Positions 1 to 5,034 of a DNA stretch of 5,034 nucleotides are shown here, piece by piece (positions within the stretch are counted from its first letter, which is position 1; each line of letters opens with the position of its first letter). Origin of the DNA: Syntrophobacter sp. DG_60 (GTDB lineage Bacteria > Desulfobacterota > Desulfofervidia > Desulfofervidales > DG-60). The stretch covers positions 1 through 5,034 of the forward strand of contig LJNA01000115.1 in assembly GCA_001304365.1 (NCBI GenBank), in the 5' to 3' direction. The translations under genes and the position numbers were made by a program. A model generated the notes under the pieces. The model was not told the origin of the DNA. It ran no database searches and was given only the letters and a program-made list of their open reading frames with translations.

Positions 1-497
1 GGGTAAAGGTCCAGTTTCTCATAGGAGGTTGCGGGTGGACCCTCAGCAATTTCCCCATCTACTTTGTAAGCAGCCCCCATTATCTTTGAGACCGGATTGC
101 TTCCTTCAATGGCCTGAATAATACTCAATATGGTAAATTCCCCTTCTCCCCTGCATATATAATCTACAGGTATGTACTTCAAGGCAACAGCAGGCATAAA
201 GGTAGTTTGCGGGCCTCCGAGAACAATCTTTATCTTATGATCTATTGCCTTTATAAATTTAGAGATAGCAAGTACATATAAAATATTTCTCTGATAGGTA
301 GAAAGACCTACTAATCTTGGTTTAAATTCCAAGATAAAATTGTATAAATCGGCTCTTGATACATTAGCGTTTTCTCCAATGTTTAATATTTTTACATTAG
401 ACCCATTACTTTTTAAAAATGCCCCTATATATCCAATAGAAATGGGAATAGATTCTGGGGAGAACGGATTTATCTCAATCAAAAGTACATTCATCAT
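1..497 (-). CDS. B12-binding-domain radical SAM protein, N-terminal part (cut by window edge)
   Basis: This is an open frame of 165 complete codons from the ATG at 497 to the window edge; the C-terminal part is missing. The visible part looks like the cobalamin-binding (Rossmann-like) domain found before the radical SAM core. It begins MMNVLLIEINPF, has an IPISIGYIGAFL helix near residues 17-28, GLSTYQRN near 64-71, VLGGPQTT at about 92-99 and VDYICRGEGE at 111-120. The GGP and GEGE blocks with their spacing are typical of this family. The CxxxCxxC cluster motif that would prove the radical SAM half lies beyond the window, so the substrate cannot be guessed. A second ATG follows directly (494) and is as likely a start: a GAG that could act as a weak Shine-Dalgarno lies 6 bases before it. 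An in-frame ATG at 512, inside the heptamer repeat, is a third option. The gene lies 54 bases downstream of the desulfurase on the same strand. Confidence 0.8.
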   Translation of the reverse strand, partial: MMNVLLIEINPFSPESIPISIGYIGAFLKSNGSNVKILNIGENANVSRADLYNFILEFKPRLVGLSTYQRNILYVLAISKFIKAIDHKIKIVLGGPQTTFMPAVALKYIPVDYICRGEGEFTILSIIQAIEGSNPVSKIMGAAYKVDGEIAEGPPATSYEKLDLY

Positions 498-498
498 T

Positions 499-567
499 AG
501 CTCATAGCTCATAGCTCATAGCTGATAGCTCATATTACCATGAACCACGAACTATGAACTATGAGCT
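499..567. repeat. Heptamer AGCTCAT tandem array with facing inverted copies (large hairpin)
   Basis: Five direct heptamers lie at 499-505, 506-512, 513-519, 520-526 (AGCTGAT, one change) and 527-533. After the spacer ATTACC (534-539), four reverse-complement units follow: ATGAACC (540-546), ACGAACT (547-553), ATGAACT (554-560) and ATGAGCT (561-567). The arms can fold into a stem of four stacked heptamers with a loop at 527-539. In minus-strand RNA, the sense direction of the flanking genes, five of the six departures from perfect pairing are G-U wobbles and one is a C-C mismatch. In plus-strand RNA the five would be A-C mismatches. The array fills the gap between two genes and covers the last codons of the desulfurase. 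There is no U-run after the stem, so it does not look like a standard terminator. It could be a mobile or expanding intergenic repeat, an mRNA-stabilising hairpin or a protein-binding site. Confidence 0.85.
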
Positions 568-1697
568 ATCTTAAGTTTCTTACATGCATCTACAATCAAT
601 TCTGCAGCTCTATCTATTTCTTCTTCAGTGGTCATATAACCAAGGCTAAAACGAACTGCACCGAGGCCTACTTCTTTGGATACATCCATTGCTGATAGGA
701 CATGTGAAAGAGTAGTTTTTCCTTCATGGCATGCTGCACCAGTGGAGGCATAGATTTCTGGAATCTCATCCAGTAATCTTCTGCCCTCCAAGTCAATAAA
801 TGAAAGATGCAAGGTATTTGGTATGCAATATTTTGGATGGCCATTCCTTATTATATTTAACTCTTTATTTAATTTCTCCCAAAGCCTATCTCTAAGCTTC
901 GCCAGATATCTTTCTTCACCATTTTCTAGTTTTTCCTTTAGAAGTTTACACGCCTTGCCTAATCCTACTGCCAGGGCTACATTTTCTGTGCCTGCCCTCT
1001 TTCCCATCTCTTGGGACGCACCATGGATTAAAGCAGAAAACGGGGTGCCTTTTCTTATATAAAGTGCCCCAATCCCCTTTGGGGCATAGAGCTTGTGCCC
1101 AGCTATTGTCAAAAGGTCTATACCCAGATTGTCTACATCAACTTCTATCTTTCCTATACTCTGTGCAGCATCGGTATGAAAGGTAATACCATATTCTTTA
1201 GCAATCTCTGCAATCTCACTAATGAGTTGAATAGTCCCTACTTCATTGTTGGCATGCATAATAGAAATTAAAATGGTATCTTTTCTAATAGCCTTCTTTA
1301 CGGTCTCAGGGTCTACCATGCCGTAACTATTTACGGGTAAAAAGCTAACTTCGAATTCAGATGCCTCTAGGAATAAAAATTGGCAAGGTTGAACAATAGA
1401 AGGATGCTCGATCTGACTGGTAATAATGTGCCTACCCCTCTTTCTCAGTGCCCAACTTACCCCTTTAATCACTGTATTGTTAGATTCAGTTCCTCCACTA
1501 GTAAATATAATTTCATCAGGCCTGGCATTTATTAAGTCAGCGACTTGACATCTTGCCTTTTCCATGGCTTCCTTTGCCTCTTTGCCCAATGGATAAAGGC
1601 AACTTGGATTGCCAAAATCATTCTCTAAAAATGGCAAAATGGCCTTTTTTACCTGAGGTGCTACTGGGGTAGTGGCGTTATAGTCCAGATATATCAT
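552..1697 (-). CDS. Cysteine desulfurase, NifS/IscS family (PLP-dependent)
   Basis: This 381-residue protein has the normal family length. It belongs to the fold-type I PLP enzymes that turn cysteine into alanine and a protein-bound persulfide for Fe-S clusters and thiolated tRNA. Visible features in order: MIYLDYNATTP at the start, FTSGGTESNN at 65-74, the cofactor-stacking histidine in IEHPS (H98), HTDAAQ with D176 contacting the PLP ring, the Schiff-base lysine in GHKLYAPKG (K202), RAGTENV at 234-240, and the active-site loop ASTGAACHEG with catalytic C323. The long cysteine loop fits group I enzymes. The start MIYLDYNATTP and the GAACH loop also resemble selenocysteine lyase-type proteins, so selenocysteine cannot be excluded as a substrate. 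The usual GGGQE block reads GASQE (226-230). No scaffold gene (iscU, nifU) is adjacent, so I give no specific symbol. The ATG overlaps the rnc stop (ATGA, 1694-1697), with AGAG just upstream. The last residues, AHSS, and the stop come from the heptamer repeat. Confidence 0.93.
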   Translation of the reverse strand: MIYLDYNATTPVAPQVKKAILPFLENDFGNPSCLYPLGKEAKEAMEKARCQVADLINARPDEIIFTSGGTESNNTVIKGVSWALRKRGRHIITSQIEHPSIVQPCQFLFLEASEFEVSFLPVNSYGMVDPETVKKAIRKDTILISIMHANNEVGTIQLISEIAEIAKEYGITFHTDAAQSIGKIEVDVDNLGIDLLTIAGHKLYAPKGIGALYIRKGTPFSALIHGASQEMGKRAGTENVALAVGLGKACKLLKEKLENGEERYLAKLRDRLWEKLNKELNIIRNGHPKYCIPNTLHLSFIDLEGRRLLDEIPEIYASTGAACHEGKTTLSHVLSAMDVSKEVGLGAVRFSLGYMTTEEEIDRAAELIVDACKKLKIAHSS

Positions 1698-2356
1698 ATT
1701 TTCTCTAAGGCATGTTTTGCTGCTGCTCGCTCAGCCTCTTTGCGACTTTTACCTGTACCTTTCCCAAACAATCTATTATTGATGAATAAGCCTGCCTCAA
1801 ATGTAAGATCGTGATCAGGTCCCGCAGTCTTTAATATCTTATATTTAGGTAGGATTTTATAAGTTGCTTGCACTCTTTCTTGAAGAATGCTTTTATAATC
1901 TTTATTAAAATCTGGGTTAATCCTTTCAATTAAGGGAGAAAAAAGCCTCAGTAGTACATTATAGGTCTTTTTAAGCCCACCATCTAGGTATATTGCTGCT
2001 AATATAGCCTCTAAGGCATCACCGAGGATAGAATCGTTATCCCGTCCCTGATTTTTCCTTTCACCTGCGCTGAGTAGTAATGCTTCACCCAGATGGATAT
2101 CTTTGGCTACATTTGCTAATGTAGATTTAGTTACTAAATGAGCCTTTAATTTACTAAGTTCACCTTCTGTTAAATATGGATATGTCTTTACCAGATAGTC
2201 TCTAACAATAAGTTCCAAAACAGCATCCCCCAAGAATTCCAAGACTTCATTGTCTTTTACATTGTGTTCATGGGCATAGGAACTGTGGGTTAGGGCACGC
2301 TTAAGCAAATCCGGATTATTGAAGCGATAACCTAGGTAATCCTCTATATTTTTCAC
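1694..2356 (-). CDS. rnc: Ribonuclease III
   Basis: This 220-residue protein has the usual length of bacterial RNase III, the Mg2+-dependent endonuclease that cuts double-stranded RNA in rRNA precursors, mRNAs and structured RNAs. The catalytic domain occupies about residues 1-145. HSSYAHEH lies at 24-31, then the signature NEVLEFLGDAVL at 36-47 with acidic residues E37, E40 and D44. The second metal-binding block, GDALEAILAAIYLDGG, carries D113 and E116. All the expected catalytic acids are present. The C-terminal double-stranded RNA-binding domain covers about 152-220 and ends with the basic helix GKSRKEAERAAAKHAL. The start is GTG: it matches the family N-terminus, has AAGG 7 bases upstream, and shares one base with the metG stop (TAGTG). 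The stop overlaps the desulfurase start by 4 bases. Both junctions predict translational coupling. RNase III often cuts hairpins in its own transcript, and this operon carries hairpins at both ends, but such control is inference. Confidence 0.97.
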   Translation of the reverse strand: MKNIEDYLGYRFNNPDLLKRALTHSSYAHEHNVKDNEVLEFLGDAVLELIVRDYLVKTYPYLTEGELSKLKAHLVTKSTLANVAKDIHLGEALLLSAGERKNQGRDNDSILGDALEAILAAIYLDGGLKKTYNVLLRLFSPLIERINPDFNKDYKSILQERVQATYKILPKYKILKTAGPDHDLTFEAGLFINNRLFGKGTGKSRKEAERAAAKHALEKI

Positions 2357-4269
2357 TATTTTACCTTAGCACCTAAGGAAATGTCTTGATTTATTGTTGC
2401 TAGAGAAAACCTTTCTCCTTTACAGGCGGTCAGCAACATACCTTGGGATAATATCCCTTTTATCTTAATAGGTTTTAAGTTCATAAGCACTAGTACCCTT
2501 TTCCCCTTAAGCGCTTTCAGGCTATAAGACTTGGCAATGCTTGCTACTATAGTCCTTTTTTCCATACCAAAATCAACTATAAGTTGTAGAAGTTTTTCGG
2601 TATTTGCAACAGGTTTAGCCTCTATAACCTCTCCTACCCTAATATCTAGCTTATTAAATTCATCTATGGTTATAAACTCAGGACTGGCCTCTATTTCCTT
2701 ACGTGGAAAAAGGGCAATAGGTGGTTTAATCCTGGTGCCTGGTGTAATCTTTCCCCAGTTAGTCTCCCATAAAGGATGATCTAGATTCAGCAAATCCCTC
2801 ATTTTTGAAGCAGCATCAGGGATAATGGGCGTTAGGAACATAGAGATAAAACGCAAGCCCTCAGCCAGTGTATAAAGGACTGAACTTAGCCTCTCTTTTT
2901 CCCCTTTTTTTGCAAGATGCCAAGGCGCGGCGGTATCAATATATTTGTTTAAGGCATTTATAAGATCCCAAACGCGGGCCAATGCTTTTTGGAAGGAAAA
3001 ATTGGACATAAATGCTTCATAATCCTTAGCCACTTCTCTGGCCAAGGAGCTTATGTCTTCTTCCATCTCTGTAGTTCTATGTGGTTTGGGAACAATCCCA
3101 TTTGAAAATTTATGAATCATGGTAAGTGAACGGCTAAATAGATTCCCTAAATCATTTGCCAAATCAGCATTAATCCGATTTATTAAAGCCTTTTCATTAA
3201 AATTTGCATCCAGGCCAAATGTCATCTCTCTTAAAACAAAGTATCTAAAGGCATCTAAACCGTATATTTCCACCATAGAAATTGGTTCTACCACATTTCC
3301 TAAAGACTTTGACATTTTGCTCTGCTGCACATTCCAATAGCCATGGACATGCAGGTACCTATAGGGCTCTATGCCTGCTGCATGAAGCATAATAGGCCAA
3401 TAGATGGCATGAGGCTTTAATATATCCTTTGCAATTATGTGATTTACAACAGGCCAAAACCTTTTAAATAATGAGCCTTCTGGATACTCTAAGGCAGAGA
3501 TATAATTTAATAATGCATCAAACCATACATATGTAACATAGTTTTCATCGAATGGTAGCGTAATGCCCCATTCAAGACGCCTCTTTGGTCTGGAGATACA
3601 CAAATCCTCTAAAGGGTCACGTAGAAAACCCAGTATTTCATTTCTATACCTTTCAGGTTGGATAAAGTTGGGGTGTTCCTTGATATAGTCAATTAGCCAA
3701 TCTTGGTATTTGCTCATTCTAAAGAAATAATTGGCCTCTTTAATTATGGCAGGTGTGGTGAGATGGTCTGGGCACTTTCCATCCACAAGTTCTTTATCTG
3801 TATAGAAGCGCTCACATTGAAAGCAATATTTTCCTTCATATTCGCTGAAATAGATCTCACCTTTATCATAAAGCCTCTCTAAAACATATTTTACTACATT
3901 CTTATGGTAATCATATGAGGTACGAATGAATTTATCAAACTCGATATGGAGTTTTAGCCAGGTGTTTTTAAATGCTTCACTGATTTCATCAACATATGCC
4001 TTCACATCCCTTTTTGCCTGTTTAGCAGACTGTACAATCTTTTCCCCATGTTCATCTGTACCTGTAAGGAAAAAGGTTTCATAACCCAGAAGTTTGTAGA
4101 AGCGGCAGATGGTGTCAGCCACAATGGTAGTATAGGCATGACCCAAGTGTGGTGGGGCATTCACATAATAGATAGGGGTAGTGAGATAAAAACACTTCTC
4201 CACAGAATTATTTTGGAATAAAAGAGAATCATTGTCAAGAAAAGGGATTTCTGTAAAAAGTTTCCCCAA
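2356..4269 (-). CDS. metG: Methionyl-tRNA synthetase with C-terminal tRNA-binding domain
   Basis: This class I synthetase charges tRNA-Met, including the initiator tRNA, with methionine in the cytoplasm. Numbered from the TTG at 4269, the frame has 637 residues. TTPIYYVNAPPHLGH (30-44) holds the HIGH-type motif HLGH; LTGTDEHG follows at 68-75. A single zinc knuckle uses C149, C152, C166 and H169. VTYVWFDALLNY lies at 245-256 and the KMSKS loop at 318-322. The anticodon-binding helical domain spans about 360-500, and an EMAP/Trbp111-like OB-fold domain, beginning near ITIDEF with DIRVGEV at 542-548, ends the protein and usually drives dimerisation. The start is uncertain. No ATG is available: an in-frame TAA sits two codons before the TTG. 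The first 25 residues have no counterpart in the family N-termini I know, which begin close to the FYLTTP block. GTG at 4203 would give MEKCFYLTTP, a better family fit and 615 residues. Neither start has a clear Shine-Dalgarno. It is the first gene of the coupled set with rnc and the desulfurase. Confidence 0.96.
   Translation of the reverse strand: MGKLFTEIPFLDNDSLLFQNNSVEKCFYLTTPIYYVNAPPHLGHAYTTIVADTICRFYKLLGYETFFLTGTDEHGEKIVQSAKQAKRDVKAYVDEISEAFKNTWLKLHIEFDKFIRTSYDYHKNVVKYVLERLYDKGEIYFSEYEGKYCFQCERFYTDKELVDGKCPDHLTTPAIIKEANYFFRMSKYQDWLIDYIKEHPNFIQPERYRNEILGFLRDPLEDLCISRPKRRLEWGITLPFDENYVTYVWFDALLNYISALEYPEGSLFKRFWPVVNHIIAKDILKPHAIYWPIMLHAAGIEPYRYLHVHGYWNVQQSKMSKSLGNVVEPISMVEIYGLDAFRYFVLREMTFGLDANFNEKALINRINADLANDLGNLFSRSLTMIHKFSNGIVPKPHRTTEMEEDISSLAREVAKDYEAFMSNFSFQKALARVWDLINALNKYIDTAAPWHLAKKGEKERLSSVLYTLAEGLRFISMFLTPIIPDAASKMRDLLNLDHPLWETNWGKITPGTRIKPPIALFPRKEIEASPEFITIDEFNKLDIRVGEVIEAKPVANTEKLLQLIVDFGMEKRTIVASIAKSYSLKALKGKRVLVLMNLKPIKIKGILSQGMLLTACKGERFSLATINQDISLGAKVK
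2364..2367 (-). promoter_or_regulatory. Ribosome binding site of rnc (AAGG)
   Basis: AAGG lies 7 bases before the GTG at 2356 and inside the last codons of metG. It supports the non-ATG start of rnc and re-initiation by ribosomes finishing metG. Confidence 0.55.
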
Positions 4270-4320
4270 AAATTAGTATAGAGAATAAAGGGTACCCTTT
4301 ATTCTCTATAAAGAATAAAG
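4268..4320 (-). promoter_or_regulatory. metG leader with mutually exclusive hairpins (attenuator-like, hypothetical)
   Basis: In metG sense RNA, three segments occur in order: A (4320-4312, CUUUAUUCU), B (4305-4297, AGAAUAAAG) and C (4290-4282, CUUUAUUCU). A:B gives a 9-bp hairpin with a 6-base loop. B:C is the core of the 16-bp palindromic stem. B cannot be in both. Four bases after the longer stem come five U (4272-4268). This is the layout of an antiterminator and terminator pair, but the stem base is A-U rich and the U-run is short and displaced. No T-box or other known sensor was recognised. The structure could instead hide the TTG start region from ribosomes. Confidence 0.3.
4277..4310. 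repeat. Perfect 34-bp palindrome upstream of metG
   Basis: The arms at 4277-4292 (TATAGAGAATAAAGGG) and 4295-4310 are exact reverse complements around a central TA, which makes the whole 34 bp self-complementary. A 9-base part of the left arm (AGAATAAAG, 4282-4290) recurs directly at 4312-4320. The site lies in the divergent region, 7 bases from the TTG of metG and about 85 bases from the nuclease start. It could be an operator for a dimeric regulator, a hairpin in the metG leader, or a small intergenic repeat. Confidence 0.85.
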
Positions 4321-4331
4321 AGTTCATATAG

Positions 4332-4360
4332 ATTTTAGATGAGGCAATTCGCTTTCTTGA
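4332..4360 (-). promoter_or_regulatory. Weak candidate promoter for metG
   Basis: On the minus strand, TAAAAT (4337-4332) matches the -10 consensus in 5 of 6 positions. Seventeen bases upstream, TCAAGA (4360-4355) matches -35 in only 3 of 6. Transcription would begin near 4325, just before hairpin segment A of the leader, which fits a short structured 5' leader. A/T-rich sequence yields such matches easily. Confidence 0.22.
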
Positions 4361-4385
4361 TTAGCTTAATTAAAGATGATAAAAA
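4357..4385 (+). promoter_or_regulatory. Weak candidate promoter for the nuclease gene
   Basis: TTGATT (4357-4362) and TAAAAA (4380-4385) are separated by 17 bases and each match the sigma-70 consensus in 4 of 6 positions. The -10 lies only 9 bases before the GTG at 4395, so a transcript from here would have almost no leader. This is a low-certainty call. It overlaps the candidate metG promoter on the other strand. Confidence 0.15.
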
Positions 4386-4394
4386 TAAAATTAG

Positions 4395-5005
4395 GTGAAA
4401 AGACTAAGTTGTCTTGTCTTTTATATATTTTTTCTTATTGCCTGCCACTCAAGTGGGCATTATGTGCGCTGGGTAGAGGATGGGGATAGTATTGTCTTGG
4501 AGAATGGAGAAAAATACGTTATTTGGGGATTAATGCACCAGAAATAGCCTATGAGGATAGGCCTTCAGAGCCATTTGGAAAAGAGGCGTTAATATTTAAT
4601 ATGAAACTGGTCAAGCGTAAAAAGGTTCGCTTAGAGACAGAAAAAGAATCGCACGATTGCTATGGGCATCTTTTGGCCTATGTATTTTTGGACAGTGGCA
4701 CATTTGTCAATGAAGAGATGGTAAAGGCAGGTTATGCCTATGTCCTTTTTCTTAATCCTAACTTAAAATATAACTCAAGGCTTCTGGCTGCCCAAAGGCA
4801 GGCCATGAGAAAAAAAGAAAAATATATGGAGGACGCTATTAAAAAAACTGCTCCTTATTATTTGGGAAACACTTCCTCTCATAAGTTTCATCGCCCTGAT
4901 TGTGAGTATGGAAAGAAGATTTTTCCCTCCCACTTGATTATCTTTAAAGATAAGTGGGATGCATATTATGAAGGTTATAGTCCTTGCAGGCGGTGTAGGC
5001 CTTGA
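4395..5005 (+). CDS. Thermonuclease (SNase)-like lipoprotein with C-terminal Cys/His motif; reading frame broken
   Basis: Two frames together make a recognisable gene. From GTG 4395, the first frame reads MKRLSCLVFYIFFLIAC, a lipoprotein signal peptide with lipobox LIAC (C17), then VEDGDSIVLENGEK, the start of a staphylococcal-nuclease domain. After the A5 run at 4510-4514 the domain continues in the -1 frame: IRYLGINAPE, CYGHLLAYVF and a helix ending near MRKKEKYMED. Restoring one A gives 203 residues. By comparison with S. aureus nuclease, D29/D31, R42 and E50 match D19/D21, R35 and E43, but H92 stands where R87 is expected. The tail has GN..SHKFHRPDC (C170) and GYSPCRRCRP (C198, C201), a probable metal-binding motif seen behind nuclease domains. 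The downstream frame alone can only start at TTG 4523, inside the domain, so it lacks the signal peptide, the DGD motif and R42. The gene is therefore a pseudogene, a sequencing error, or less likely a case of recoding. No good ribosome site precedes GTG 4395. Confidence 0.8.
4510..4514 (+). other. Frameshift site in the nuclease gene (A5 run)
   Basis: Before this run the SNase-domain match is in the frame of GTG 4395, through ENGEK. Directly after it, the match goes on in the -1 frame with IRYLGINAPE. One extra A would join them without loss or gain of any other residue. The upstream frame continued unshifted reads YVIWGLMHQK, which has no domain similarity, and soon stops. Confidence 0.8.
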
Positions 5006-5034
5006 GGCGCACTTATCCTAAATGCCCACTTGTA

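Noticed and set aside
499..567. Heptamer array considered as CRISPR or as an intrinsic terminator
   Set aside because: Units are 7 bp and directly adjacent without spacers, so it is not CRISPR. No U-run follows the stem on either strand, so a standard terminator is not supported.
823..1062. Plus-strand open frame of 79 codons
   Set aside because: It lies entirely antisense to the well-supported cysteine desulfurase and shows no domain of its own.
2531..2779. Plus-strand open frame of 82 codons
   Set aside because: Antisense to the C-terminal part of metG; low-complexity serine and leucine composition typical of a shadow frame.
3119..3340. Plus-strand open frame of 73 codons
   Set aside because: Antisense to the catalytic part of metG, with no recognisable motif.
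4235..4327. Minus-strand 30-codon frame from ATG 4327 (MNSLFFIENKGY...) running through the palindrome into metG
   Set aside because: Its codons are mostly palindrome sequence, it has no ribosome site or run of Met codons, and it overlaps metG out of frame. It could be a leader peptide, but nothing beyond the ATG supports it.
4270..4394. T-box or other known riboswitch in the metG leader
   Set aside because: The GGGTACC at the palindrome centre is only superficially like a T-box core; the conserved T-box sequence and specifier stem are absent, and the leader is too short.
4450..5032. 12-bp inverted repeat CAAGTGGGCATT (4450-4461) and AATGCCCACTTG (5021-5032) flanking the nuclease domain
   Set aside because: About one such 12-bp inverted match is expected by chance in a 5-kb window, one copy is inside coding sequence, and there are no target duplications or transposase.

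Overview
This is a compact, moderately AT-rich bacterial window that is mostly housekeeping. Four genes lie on the minus strand and are read right to left: methionyl-tRNA synthetase (metG), ribonuclease III (rnc), a cysteine desulfurase, and the 5' part of a cobalamin-binding-type radical SAM protein that leaves the window at its left edge. One gene diverges from metG on the plus strand at the right end: a nuclease-like lipoprotein whose reading frame is broken. The lipobox signal peptide on the nuclease suits a bacterium with an exported lipoprotein pathway, probably Gram-negative. The protein flavour (single-zinc-knuckle MetRS with a C-terminal tRNA-binding domain, B12-type radical SAM protein) would fit an anaerobic lineage such as Desulfobacterota, but that placement is a guess.

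Layout. 1-497: N-terminal part of the radical SAM gene. 498-567: five heptamers AGCTCAT facing four degenerate inverted copies. They fill the whole gap and run into the end of the desulfurase gene. 552-1697: cysteine desulfurase. 1694-2356: rnc, overlapping the desulfurase start by 4 bases. 2356-4269: metG, sharing one base with rnc (TAGTG). 4270-4394: divergent intergenic region with a perfect 34-bp palindrome and a third copy of part of its arm. 4395-5005: nuclease gene. Nothing is seen in 5006-5034.

The overlaps make metG, rnc and the desulfurase a tightly coupled translational unit. The products act in tRNA charging, double-stranded RNA processing and sulfur transfer (Fe-S clusters, tRNA thiolation), so the shared theme may be RNA and tRNA metabolism, but that link is inference. 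The radical SAM gene could be cotranscribed across the heptamer hairpin.

The points most worth a second look are: (1) the -1 frame disruption in the nuclease gene at an A5 run, with an intact lipoprotein signal peptide in the other frame, plus a histidine where the family has a catalytic arginine; (2) the heptamer hairpin, whose imperfections are almost all G-U wobbles in the sense RNA and which supplies the last codons and stop of the desulfurase; (3) the metG leader, which can form mutually exclusive hairpins. No CRISPR array, RNA gene, phage or insertion sequence was recognised, and I see no convincing new multi-gene system here.
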